64,000 nucleotides of DNA from Paenibacillus sp. FSL R5-0345 (lineage in GTDB: Bacteria; Bacillota; Bacilli; Paenibacillales; Paenibacillaceae), in NCBI RefSeq assembly GCF_000758585.1, contig NZ_CP009281.1:6200001-6264000 (forward strand), written 5' to 3'. Under the pieces are notes generated by a model, which did no database searches, had not been told where the DNA came from, and saw only the letters and a program-made list of their open reading frames with translations. A program made the translations under genes and the position numbers. This document shows positions 1-7,919 of the stretch, piece after piece. The stretch's first letter is position 1, and each line of letters opens with the position of its first letter.

Positions 1-625
1 TCAGGATATATCGCCCTAGAATTGCTAAATTAGAAGGAGCATCTTCTCTCTTCGGCTTCTCTACAAGGCGATTGGCCTTATAGACCCGCTCAGCCAACTC
101 AGTTCCATCCACCAATCCATAGCGGGAAACTTCTTCCCAAGGCACAGGTTGGACACCCACAATAGAGGATTTGTACTGTTCATATACTTCCATCATTTGT
201 TTGAGACAGGGTTTCTCCGACTCAACAATATCATCACCCAGCAGTACTGCAAACGGCTCGTTTCCAATAAATTTACGCGCACACCAAATCGCGTGTCCAA
301 GACCTCTTGGCTCTTTTTGGCGAATGTAATGGATATCAGCCATTTCAGAGGATTTGCGAACGGACTCAAGAAGTTCCCACTTCTGCTTCTCTGCTAAATT
401 AAACTCTAGTTCAAAAGAGTTATCAAAGTGGTCTTCAATCGCCCGTTTACCTTTCCCCGTCACGATAATAATATCCTCGATTCCGGAAGCAACGGCTTCT
501 TCGACAATATATTGGATCGTCGGTTTATCTACTATCGGCAGCATTTCTTTAGGCATTGCTTTGGTTGCAGGCAAAAAACGGGTACCAAGACCTGCAGCGG
601 GGATAATGGCTTTACGGATCTTCAT
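1..625 (-). CDS. galU: UTP--glucose-1-phosphate uridylyltransferase, C-terminus cut by window edge
   Basis: It makes UDP-glucose from glucose-1-phosphate and UTP in the cytoplasm, for cell-wall glycopolymers and glycolipids. The minus strand reads from an ATG at 625 for 208 codons to the window edge. It starts with the nucleotidyltransferase signature (AAGLGTRFLPATKAMPKEM, about residues 10-28), followed by VDKPTIQYIVEEA and later LLGDDIV and GRYIL, all typical of GalU. Family members are about 290-300 residues, so about one third is missing. An AGAAGGAG ribosome site lies 8 bases upstream of the start. This open frame has no stop in the window, so ORF callers that need one would miss it. The paralogue GtaB/YngB cannot be excluded, but the family is clear. 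Confidence 0.95.
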   Translation of the reverse strand, partial: MKIRKAIIPAAGLGTRFLPATKAMPKEMLPIVDKPTIQYIVEEAVASGIEDIIIVTGKGKRAIEDHFDNSFELEFNLAEKQKWELLESVRKSSEMADIHYIRQKEPRGLGHAIWCARKFIGNEPFAVLLGDDIVESEKPCLKQMMEVYEQYKSSIVGVQPVPWEEVSRYGLVDGTELAERVYKANRLVEKPKREDAPSNLAILGRYIL

Positions 626-697
626 CACATTAACTCCTTCTGTCGGTTACTCTTCCATCTAAAATACTCTGTATAGTAAAATGGCATATTTCCTTTA

Positions 698-727
698 ATT
701 ATAGCAGTTATAGCAGATTAATGTCAG
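698..727 (-). promoter_or_regulatory. Sigma-A-type promoter of galU
   Basis: On the minus strand CTGACA (722-727) and a perfect TATAAT (698-703) are separated by 18 bases. They lie about 75 bases upstream of the galU start and its ribosome site. The promoter is inferred from the sequence only. Confidence 0.6.
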
Positions 728-874
728 ATAGTTTGTTATATTTGTATATCAATTCCAATCAAACATGAAAGTGGGGAATTATTTTAGATGTTATACAAGA
801 TTAAACCCTTTGCTGACTCTCACGATACACTATCTAGTATATGCAAATCATGATAAGGACGAGATTATTTCTAT

Positions 875-924
875 AAAAAAGGGCCAAGCAACACCAGTAT
901 CTACTGGTAGTCACCTAGCCCTGT
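875..924 (-). terminator. Intrinsic terminator after the U32-family gene
   Basis: On the minus strand a GGGCTAGG...TTGGCCC stem with G-T wobbles encloses an inner CCAGTA/TACTGG hairpin and is followed by a TTTTTTAT run. It lies directly downstream of the stop at 939. Confidence 0.75.
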
Positions 925-938
925 TTCTTTAACCTTTA

Positions 939-3461
939 TTACTTCGCGTTAACCAATTGTCCCCGAGTAACCCCAAGCTGGTTGGTAGCCTTCAAGCTCT
1001 TCCATACCTGCGTACCAGAGATTTCGCCACGAAGTGCGCGGCTGTATAGGCTAATTACCTCAGCCACTTGCTCTGGTGTCTCTTCCAGGAACTCCACTCG
1101 GTACGAGGATACACCTAGATCACGGAAATTGTTCAAATACTCCGCACCGGACTGCTCAACAGCATTATAGACGGTATTGCGGCAGCCTTCATCCACACGA
1201 ACTGGATGGGACATTCCAATACGGTCTTGCAGGGAAGCACGATGCTCTTCACACGGACGGCCACAGTTCGTATAGTCTGTGCCTTCACTCATGAAGGTAC
1301 AGTATACACAGTGCTCTGTGTGGAACATCGGCAAATGCTGATGGATTACAATCTCCATACGAGAAGTGTCGCTGTGCTCAAGCAGATCGACCATCTGTTG
1401 AATGTTCAAGTCATAGGATGGTGTTACCATGTCACAGCCTGCCTCAAGGAACAGATCCACTGCCTTATGATTGGCGATATTCAGTGAGAAATCGCCAATC
1501 AAGCGAGGATGCACAGCATCCGGTTGTTCCTGGCGGCGGCGCAAGTAATAATACAGCGCGCCTGTGTTGCGTACTAACACGGCATCCGGCTGCAAGCGCA
1601 GAATATTGGCGTGGTAGCCGTTCTCACCCGGCATATGAATGCGCGGCGTGGCCAGCGCGATGCTGGCCCCTGCAGCCCGTACAGCATCTACCGCTGCCGG
1701 GAACTGCTTAATAAACTCGAAGTCGGCGTAGATGTTTCTCACGCCGGCCTCGAGCGCAGCCTGCACCTGCGGCAGGCTGCGGCACAGCGCGGTGAGCTCC
1801 GCTTCACCAGCGCGCTGCGGAGCGACGCCCCTGCGGGTAGCGTCGCCATAGACCTCGATCGCCCGTTTCACGTACACGGGCGGTTTCGGGCGCTCGCCCG
1901 CAAGCAGCTCCACCGCTTGGCGGCGGATGCTGTTCAGCTCGCGCATAGGGACGATCACGTCGCCTTGCAGATGCGACTCTAGCGCGTCAAGCTGGAACAC
2001 GGTCCCGCCCAGACGGCCGAATTGTTCTTCCAGCAGCGCGGCATCCATCGGACGCTTTTGCGCCGCTTCCAACGCGAGCTCCGAGTCCACACGGACGGTA
2101 ACGTTCTTCTGAACATCCGTCCACCATGTGGTCAGCTTCTCTCCTACGCAGCCCTGCACTCGCACATGTACCGGGAATACCCGGTATGGCTTCTCGGTTT
2201 CATAAGTCTGACGCAGCGCCTTGTCTAGCGCAGGGTCATTCGTTTTCCAAATGCGGTCACCGACATTTAGACGACGCAGGTCCACATCGTTACGACCGGC
2301 TACGATGTCGACGATCCAGCCTTCCCCGGCTTCGCCTTCGAGTTTCACGCCTTTACGACGAAGATCGTATACGCGTCCACCTTCTTCTTTTTTCGTCGGA
2401 TCCCCTGCATCAAACACGATGCCATCGCCACGCTTCAGCGGTGCATGAATACGGCAGACAACGCCATCACGAAGAATTTGTTCAACCGTTCCAAGATATA
2501 CACCACGGCTTTTCGGGAAAGTGCCGTCTACGAGCTTCTTATTGTTTGTTCCGTCAAGGAAACCATGTGTGAAACCGCGGGAGAAGCTCTGTTGCAGTTC
2601 ACGAACTTCTTCCTTCGATGGTTTAGACAGATCGCCATCAAAATACCGATCAATTGCCTTACGGTACTTACTAACTACATTCGCAACGTATTCCGGACTC
2701 TTGAGGCGGCCTTCGATTTTGAAAGAAGTTACACCCGCCTCGATCAGCTCAGGCATAAGATCAATTGCTGCCAAATCCTTAGGGGAGAGCAAATAAGTCA
2801 CATCACCCATTGGTTTAACTTCTCCATCCACCATCAGATCATAAGGCAGACGGCAAGCTTGAGCACATTCTCCACGGTTGGCGGAACGTCCACCCCACAT
2901 TTCTGAAGTTAGACATTGACCCGAATAAGAGACACATAAGGCTCCGTGCACGAATACTTCCATCGGCAGACGGGCTTGTTCCCCAATCGTCTTAATTTGC
3001 TTCAGATTGTTCTCACGACCGAGTACCACGCGTTCCAAACTGAAAGGCTTAGTAAACTCAACCGCTTCCGGTGAAGTGATCGTCATTTGTGTCGAACCAT
3101 GAATCGGGAAATCCGGTGAGATTTCACGGATCATTTTGACCAAACCTAAATCCTGTACAATCACCGCGTCCACGCCAGCATCTACACAAGCGTCAATCAG
3201 TTCTTTCGCATCAGACAATTCATTTTCAAAAACCAGTATATTAAAGGTCAGGAAACCCTTCACACCATAGCTATGCAAAAACGCCATAATTTCCGTCAGC
3301 TCGTCCATGCGAAAGTTATTCGCTCTCGCCCGTGCATTAAACTTCTCTACGCCAAAAAAGATAGCATCCGCTCCGTTCGCTACCGCCGCACGCATGCAGT
3401 CCCAGTCACCTGCAGGTGCCAATAGCTCCACGTCTTCTCTGCGTATTTGTTGCTCTTTCAT
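939..3461 (-). CDS. Large U32 family protein (RlhA-like, with DUF3656-type extension)
   Basis: U32 'peptidases' of this type are now known mainly as RNA hydroxylation factors: E. coli RlhA acts on 23S rRNA C2501, and TrhP acts on tRNA wobble uridine. The N-terminal half has the family start (LLAPAGDWDCMRAAVANGAD) and the cysteine block around residues 170-205 (GALCVSYSGQC...GECAQACR), expected to hold an Fe-S cluster. The 840-residue length and long C-terminal part fit the RlhA/DUF3656 architecture rather than the short TrhP pair. The ATG at 3461 follows a GGGAGG site. It is monocistronic, with its own terminator. A GC-rich patch (about 1640-2060) in the middle codes for a loop containing GDATRRGVAPQRAGE and carries a strong palindrome. 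Whether the target is rRNA or tRNA is inference. Confidence 0.85.
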   Translation of the reverse strand: MKEQQIRREDVELLAPAGDWDCMRAAVANGADAIFFGVEKFNARARANNFRMDELTEIMAFLHSYGVKGFLTFNILVFENELSDAKELIDACVDAGVDAVIVQDLGLVKMIREISPDFPIHGSTQMTITSPEAVEFTKPFSLERVVLGRENNLKQIKTIGEQARLPMEVFVHGALCVSYSGQCLTSEMWGGRSANRGECAQACRLPYDLMVDGEVKPMGDVTYLLSPKDLAAIDLMPELIEAGVTSFKIEGRLKSPEYVANVVSKYRKAIDRYFDGDLSKPSKEEVRELQQSFSRGFTHGFLDGTNNKKLVDGTFPKSRGVYLGTVEQILRDGVVCRIHAPLKRGDGIVFDAGDPTKKEEGGRVYDLRRKGVKLEGEAGEGWIVDIVAGRNDVDLRRLNVGDRIWKTNDPALDKALRQTYETEKPYRVFPVHVRVQGCVGEKLTTWWTDVQKNVTVRVDSELALEAAQKRPMDAALLEEQFGRLGGTVFQLDALESHLQGDVIVPMRELNSIRRQAVELLAGERPKPPVYVKRAIEVYGDATRRGVAPQRAGEAELTALCRSLPQVQAALEAGVRNIYADFEFIKQFPAAVDAVRAAGASIALATPRIHMPGENGYHANILRLQPDAVLVRNTGALYYYLRRRQEQPDAVHPRLIGDFSLNIANHKAVDLFLEAGCDMVTPSYDLNIQQMVDLLEHSDTSRMEIVIHQHLPMFHTEHCVYCTFMSEGTDYTNCGRPCEEHRASLQDRIGMSHPVRVDEGCRNTVYNAVEQSGAEYLNNFRDLGVSSYRVEFLEETPEQVAEVISLYSRALRGEISGTQVWKSLKATNQLGVTRGQLVNAK
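1812..1847. repeat. GC-rich palindrome inside the U32 gene, resembling an intergenic repeat
   Basis: GCGACGC (1822-1828) pairs with GCGTCGC (1840-1846) around CCC-TGC-GGG, preceded by GCTGCGGA. The unit resembles two intergenic copies at 11048-11076 and 11093-11121 (TGCGGAACG...CCCTACGGG...GCGC). Here it is translated. Confidence 0.45.
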
Positions 3462-3564
3462 TTATATCCTCCCAAACCGCCAGGTGGCGGGTCATTTCTA
3501 GTTGATTAACTTGATAATTGTATCAAATATCACATCACAGCGCCATGTGTTTACCAACATTTAT

Positions 3565-3610
3565 ATAAAGAAAAGAACGCCCCACGCCATTTTGGCTACA
3601 AGGACGTTCT
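3565..3610 (-). terminator. Intrinsic terminator of the protease/stalk-protein operon
   Basis: On the minus strand AGAACGTCC (3602-3610) pairs over 9 bases, with one G-T wobble, with GGGCGTTCT (3574-3582). A TTTCTTT tract follows. Confidence 0.75.
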
Positions 3611-3667
3611 CGTCTAATTGAATTACACTCTACAATTAGTTAGTCATGAACTCCAAACACCTCTAAA

Positions 3668-5581
3668 CTACTCATTCCCCGTAAACCGAAACGATTGCAG
3701 TGTTTTATCCAGCAGCGCTTGCTGTTCTGTAGTAGCATTGGCATCATTTAGCATAATAGTAATCGTATAGACCACCTCATTTTTACCGAAAACAACTTGC
3801 TTACTGCGGAGAGGCACACCATTCTTGATTTGATTCACAGTAAGGATCGTAGCAGGAACACCTGCAAAGGTAGATTCCACTATACTTTCAATGCGGGGAC
3901 CTTTAGGATCATTATTTTTATTTTGATAAGAATCCTTGAGTACATTAACCGTATAATCCACGGAGCCCTCAGGTTTTGAACTGATCTGGAAGCGTCCTCC
4001 GATGAACCGATACTCCACTGACTGTGTCTCGAATACATCTTGATTAGGCGCCCACAAGCGTGGAATATCGATGGCATAGCCGTATCTTTTGGATACTTTG
4101 GTTATCGTTTTATTCTTGAGTGTCTTATAATCATCGCTAGCGAGTCGCCCGAAGTTCTCCTTCATGTGATCAAAATCAATATCAATTGAGGCTATAATGG
4201 CTTTAAATTTGGCCTTATCGTCTTCTTGTCCAGCAGATGTCACATATTCAAAATAGTATCGGAACCCATTCTTGAGCACAATTACCTGATATTCTGTCGT
4301 CCACCCGTTGCCGAAATTCAACTGTGTCTCACCTATTTGCGCAGGTACACCGGAGATTTCAGACTTCTTGCTATCCTTAAAAATATAAGCATCCGCTACA
4401 AAGTTTTCCTGCGTTTTGGTCTTCAATTCTTCAGCCCAGCTCTCTAGTGTGGAACCAGCAGGTGCCGATGTAATCGCCACACTCAAATGACTTCCTTGTT
4501 TGCTTTCATAATAAAAATGCTGGTCATCCTTAGTCCAAGCAACAGGAACCTGTAGTGAAATGCCGTAGTCCTCATTGTAGGCTTCGCTCAGGCCGTTTTT
4601 TACAGTAGATAGATCACGGATCTTGTTATCCTTGGTGTCAAAAGAGGGTCGAAAGGAGCTCAGCAAACCCGAATACTTAGCTAAGTCTTTATAATTAACG
4701 GCTTTTTCATCCGTCAAATAAATCTCATAAAGTCTACCTTCTGCATAGATCAACCTGCTTTCCCAGAGTGCTCCGCTGGAATCTTTACTGACCAATCGCG
4801 CATAGGGCACAGAGGCCTTGGGGAACGACTCCCGATCTAATATCAACTCCCCACCTTCCTCGACTTCCCGAACTAGTTGTTCCAGAAGCCCATCTGCATC
4901 CAGCGAAACCGCCTGATCAATTGCATGAATCTCCAAATAATAAAGATTGTCAGCACTCGAAAAGGTAGCCACACTCTCATCTCCACCGCTATTTCCAGTA
5001 ATCAGTCCAGACGGATAATTTAGTGTCCATTGAAAATAGCTGTTCCCAATTCGCGTCTTCCCCACATCACTATCAATCCCCGTATCCACTGGTATATCTC
5101 CTTCATTGTCTGCGGGAACTAGGGTAATTATTAGCTTACCGCCGTTCCCTTGGGAGAGAGTTGCACCCAGTACATTCGCCACAAAACGCAGCGGCACCAT
5201 TAGCACACCTGAAACCATCCGAGGCGCGGAGGTGAGTTTAACTTTAGTCTCATCCTTCCAGGCGCTAGTACTACCCATTGTCATCAACCCTGTATGAGAG
5301 CCGTACGTTACTTTCACTACATCATTTCCCACTAAGGAAACCGTACTGCCAAATGTCTTTTTAAAAACCCCAAGCGGAACCATAACCGTTCCATTCTCTA
5401 TAAAAGGTCGCTCAATAGCCACCTTTTTTCCATTCACCGTAGCTGATGTACTACCAACTTTAAGGCTCAGCTGTAGTTTCTTTGCTTCTGCTGCCCGTGC
5501 TGTTTGTAGGGGTAATATAGAAAATAATAATAGTAAGGCCAGTATCACACACAATCCTTGTTTTAACACTTTAAAGCCCAT
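3668..5581 (-). CDS. Secreted stalk-domain (copper amine oxidase N-domain-like) protein
   Basis: It is predicted to be exported: residues 1-30 form a signal peptide (basic start, long hydrophobic stretch ALLLLFSILPLQTARA). Residues about 35-155 carry two copies of the motif seen in copper-amine-oxidase N-domain-like stalk modules (GTVMVPLGVFKKTFGSTVSL and GVLMVPLRFVANVLGATLSQ), common in Paenibacillus surface proteins and not enzymatic. The rest holds three beta-rich segments of about 140 residues with similar beginnings and endings (ending near LLSSFRPSF, IIASIDIDF and TLQSFRF), which look like internal repeats. It follows the HtrA-like protease by 28 bases and probably shares its transcript. 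No catalytic motif was seen, so a role at the cell envelope is inference. Confidence 0.75.
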   Translation of the reverse strand: MGFKVLKQGLCVILALLLLFSILPLQTARAAEAKKLQLSLKVGSTSATVNGKKVAIERPFIENGTVMVPLGVFKKTFGSTVSLVGNDVVKVTYGSHTGLMTMGSTSAWKDETKVKLTSAPRMVSGVLMVPLRFVANVLGATLSQGNGGKLIITLVPADNEGDIPVDTGIDSDVGKTRIGNSYFQWTLNYPSGLITGNSGGDESVATFSSADNLYYLEIHAIDQAVSLDADGLLEQLVREVEEGGELILDRESFPKASVPYARLVSKDSSGALWESRLIYAEGRLYEIYLTDEKAVNYKDLAKYSGLLSSFRPSFDTKDNKIRDLSTVKNGLSEAYNEDYGISLQVPVAWTKDDQHFYYESKQGSHLSVAITSAPAGSTLESWAEELKTKTQENFVADAYIFKDSKKSEISGVPAQIGETQLNFGNGWTTEYQVIVLKNGFRYYFEYVTSAGQEDDKAKFKAIIASIDIDFDHMKENFGRLASDDYKTLKNKTITKVSKRYGYAIDIPRLWAPNQDVFETQSVEYRFIGGRFQISSKPEGSVDYTVNVLKDSYQNKNNDPKGPRIESIVESTFAGVPATILTVNQIKNGVPLRSKQVVFGKNEVVYTITIMLNDANATTEQQALLDKTLQSFRFTGNE

Positions 5582-5609
5582 TTACCGTCCCCCTCACGAG
5601 TTTCCCTGA

Positions 5610-6740
5610 TTATTCTTCCGTATGCTCGTCCCCATCTGTTCCTGAACCTTCTTCACTTAACAGGGGATCACCCTGAGTGAGCACGACCTTACGGATAATG
5701 ATATCCCCTTCACTTTGCATAACCAGTCGTACCGTCATACCTGGAGAATAGCTTTTGAACAATTCATTAATATCAACTAGTGAGACCACACGGTGACCGT
5801 CAATGCTGTACAAGACATCGTCTTCGGCAACACCCGCCTTAAGTGCTTCAGGAGAAACCACCTTGATTACGGTCAGTGGATCAAACGTTGGCAAGCCCAC
5901 AATGGAGGACCAACTCGCTTCTAACTCCAGTCCAAGACTCGGGTGTTTTACTTCACCGTACTTAAAAAGCTGGTTCATAATATACTGCACGGTGTCTGCC
6001 GGAATAGAGAAGCCCATATTCTCCACACCCACCGCTGAGTATTTCAAGCTGTTTATTCCGAGCACCTCACCCTTCATATTCACTAGCGGACCTCCGCTAT
6101 TTCCGGGATTAATCGCTGTGTCACTCTGAATCAGACGATAAGCCGCATCTACTTCACGGTTAAGACCACTTATAACCCCTACAGTCGCAGAATTCCTTAG
6201 TGAAAAACTGATCGGTGTGCCGATGGCGACTACCTTCTCACCAACTACTGTTTTGCCGGTCGATGGAATAAACTTTGCAGGTATAAGGGAGGTGGCATTG
6301 ATTTTGATCAGTGCCAGATCACTTACTTCATCGAGATACGTTTCTTTAATGCTGTAGGTTTTGGAATCCGACGTCACTACCACGGCGTTCTGCAGATCCT
6401 TGATGACATGTGCATTAGTTACAATCCAGCCGTTCGATTTCACAATAATGCCAGAACCATGCGTCAGATTGTACCGATCATCCGGTCCGCTATTCCCAGC
6501 ACTATCGTCTTTGCCGATAATGCCAACTACGGAAGGGGTAACATTTTTAATAATCCCTGGTATGAGGTCTTCTGCTGCTGTCGAATTTTTAATTTTGCTT
6601 CTCTGGGCTGTCGACGCCGTGCTAACCGTCTTTGCCGCACTACCAAACGCATAAACCGACTCACTCCATACTCCTGACAGCAACACACCGCACAGCAGCA
6701 GGCCCAATCCTTTCTTCACCAGCTTCTCCCCAATCCTCAT
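5610..6740 (-). CDS. HtrA/DegP-like trypsin-type serine protease with PDZ domain
   Basis: A signal peptide or membrane anchor (residues 10-32) is followed by an S1C protease domain. The catalytic triad is visible as TNAHVIKD (His), DLALIKI (Asp) and NPGNSGGPLVN (Ser). A C-terminal PDZ domain occupies about residues 265-350 (DDVLYSIDGHRVVSLVDINELF). HtrA proteases degrade or refold misfolded exported proteins. The 376-residue size fits the single-PDZ Gram-positive group. The next gene, 28 bases downstream, encodes a secreted stalk-domain protein and could be a partner or substrate (inference). The start ATG at 6740 heads a plausible signal sequence. This is not the typical HtrA/YkdA arrangement with an N-terminal cytoplasmic tail, so no symbol is given. 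Confidence 0.88.
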   Translation of the reverse strand: MRIGEKLVKKGLGLLLCGVLLSGVWSESVYAFGSAAKTVSTASTAQRSKIKNSTAAEDLIPGIIKNVTPSVVGIIGKDDSAGNSGPDDRYNLTHGSGIIVKSNGWIVTNAHVIKDLQNAVVVTSDSKTYSIKETYLDEVSDLALIKINATSLIPAKFIPSTGKTVVGEKVVAIGTPISFSLRNSATVGVISGLNREVDAAYRLIQSDTAINPGNSGGPLVNMKGEVLGINSLKYSAVGVENMGFSIPADTVQYIMNQLFKYGEVKHPSLGLELEASWSSIVGLPTFDPLTVIKVVSPEALKAGVAEDDVLYSIDGHRVVSLVDINELFKSYSPGMTVRLVMQSEGDIIIRKVVLTQGDPLLSEEGSGTDGDEHTEE

Positions 6741-6794
6741 CGACCTTCACCAGACCCTCTCTGCACGTGGATAAATTTTACAATATATAATTTG

Positions 6795-6839
6795 AAAAAA
6801 GACGCCTTCAATGCGCCCACGGCGTTAAAGGAGTCTTTT
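6795..6839 (-). terminator. Intrinsic terminator after the small membrane protein
   Basis: A 12-base stem with one mismatch (AAAAGACTCCTT at 6828-6839 against AAGGCGTCTTTT at 6797-6808) is followed by T residues on the minus strand. Confidence 0.7.
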
Positions 6840-6869
6840 GGTGCAAAGCTGTTCAGTTTAGTTCTTTCG

Positions 6870-7079
6870 TTAACTTAACCAATGCATCACCATGGCATAG
6901 TCAGAGATTATAAAAACCAGCAAACTAACCGCTCCGAAACCAATGGCGAACTTGTTCTTCTGCGGAGCTCTCAGCAACCGAATGACTCCGACCAAAATTA
7001 GGATGGTGAATAAAATCATAAAAACATCAAAGGTATGAAATTTAGACGGTCCTTGCGCGGCAACTTCTGCAAGTAGCAT
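6870..7079 (-). CDS. Small two-TM membrane protein (DUF2759-like)
   Basis: The 69-residue product has two hydrophobic helices (about 20-38 and 46-66) separated by a basic loop RAPQKNKFA. It resembles the DUF2759 small membrane proteins of Bacillus and Paenibacillus, which have no known function; the family call is from memory. Coding is supported by an excellent ribosome site (GAGGAGG, 7 bases before the ATG at 7079), a plausible promoter upstream and a terminator downstream, which makes it a single-gene unit. Confidence 0.75.
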   Translation of the reverse strand: MLLAEVAAQGPSKFHTFDVFMILFTILILVGVIRLLRAPQKNKFAIGFGAVSLLVFIISDYAMVMHWLS

Positions 7080-7138
7080 TACCTTACCTCCTCAAAAATG
7101 TTGTCAAGCAAGATCCAGTATTCCCCATATCCTCTTCT

Positions 7139-7167
7139 ATGTTATCGCTACCATTTAGGCGATGCAA
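7139..7167 (-). promoter_or_regulatory. Candidate promoter of the small membrane protein gene
   Basis: On the minus strand TTGCAT (7162-7167) and TAACAT (7139-7144) are spaced by 17 bases, about 60 bases before the start codon at 7079. Confidence 0.4.
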
Positions 7168-7399
7168 TAGGTTTTGTAGAAAAATTATGTATTTGTCGCA
7201 AAAAATATCTTTTTTTACTGCAAAATCGGATAAATTAATGATTTTGTTCATTGACGTTTGGTATTTTATTGTGTGGACAACGCAGACTGGACAGATTGTG
7301 TTCTGCTCTATAAAGGTAATTAAATGAAGTTGGTTAGTGTCTTTGAAATGATTTAACAGCATAGAAATGAGATAAAGATTATTAATTTGAACTTCAATC

Positions 7400-7580
7400 T
7401 TAGCTTTCAGAGCTTAGAGCTTTTATGGATTAGGGAATTGCTCCTTAAAAATCATGAGAATACTATCTTATTGAACAAATCCTCCCGATCAATAGGGGGA
7501 TTTTCCCTAATTTGAGCTTAAAAGCTGCAAACATCAAGTTTTTTAGGGAGGTTTTCCTCAATCTAGTAACCGGAGCTTTT
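7400..7580. repeat. Intergenic palindromic repeat cluster, copy A
   Basis: This part of the 840-base non-coding stretch (7080-7919) contains TTAGGGAATTGCTCCTTAAA (about 7431), a CCTCCCGATC...GGGGGATTTTCCCTAA hairpin (about 7480-7511) and AGGGAGGTTTTCCTCA (about 7545). The same words recur at 15225-15405. The rest of the stretch holds only the promoter noted and short ORFs without ribosome sites. Confidence 0.5.
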
Positions 7581-7855
7581 GATAGAGTTAAATGTATAAT
7601 TTTTTCAAAGGACCGTTGGACCTGCTGTTCTTCTATTACCCATTAAGTATACTTACAGCAACAGCATGCTCCTCACTAAATCTTACGACGGACATGCTCT
7701 ACATATGCCTATCTCGTCTATTATTTAGTTTTCTTTTTATAGGAGTTGTACAACATTTACTAGAAAACTTACTTCAGATAAGTTGTTTTTGAAGCTTGAA
7801 GTAATTTTACCTGGCAATTGTTTTCCCAAAATAATGATCTTGGACAACAAACAAT

Positions 7856-7882
7856 AAGGCCACGGCGAAATGCCGTGACCTT
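7856..7882 (-). terminator. Terminator of the uvrBA operon
   Basis: An 11-base stem (AAGGTCACGGC against GCCGTGGCCTT, one G-T pair) with a 5-base loop is followed on the minus strand by TTATTGTTTGTT. AT-rich runs on both sides could make it work in both directions. Confidence 0.8.
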
Positions 7883-7919
7883 TATTATTTGGTAGTTATA
7901 CCATACAGTTGTTTATGGC

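Noticed and set aside
7084..7362. 92-residue minus-strand ORF upstream of the small membrane protein
   Set aside because: There is no ribosome site, the composition is unusual, and it covers the promoter and leader region of the 6870-7079 gene.
7592..7792. 66-residue plus-strand ORF with hydrophobic residues
   Set aside because: No ribosome site, promoter or recognisable family; it lies in an AT-rich repeat-bearing spacer.
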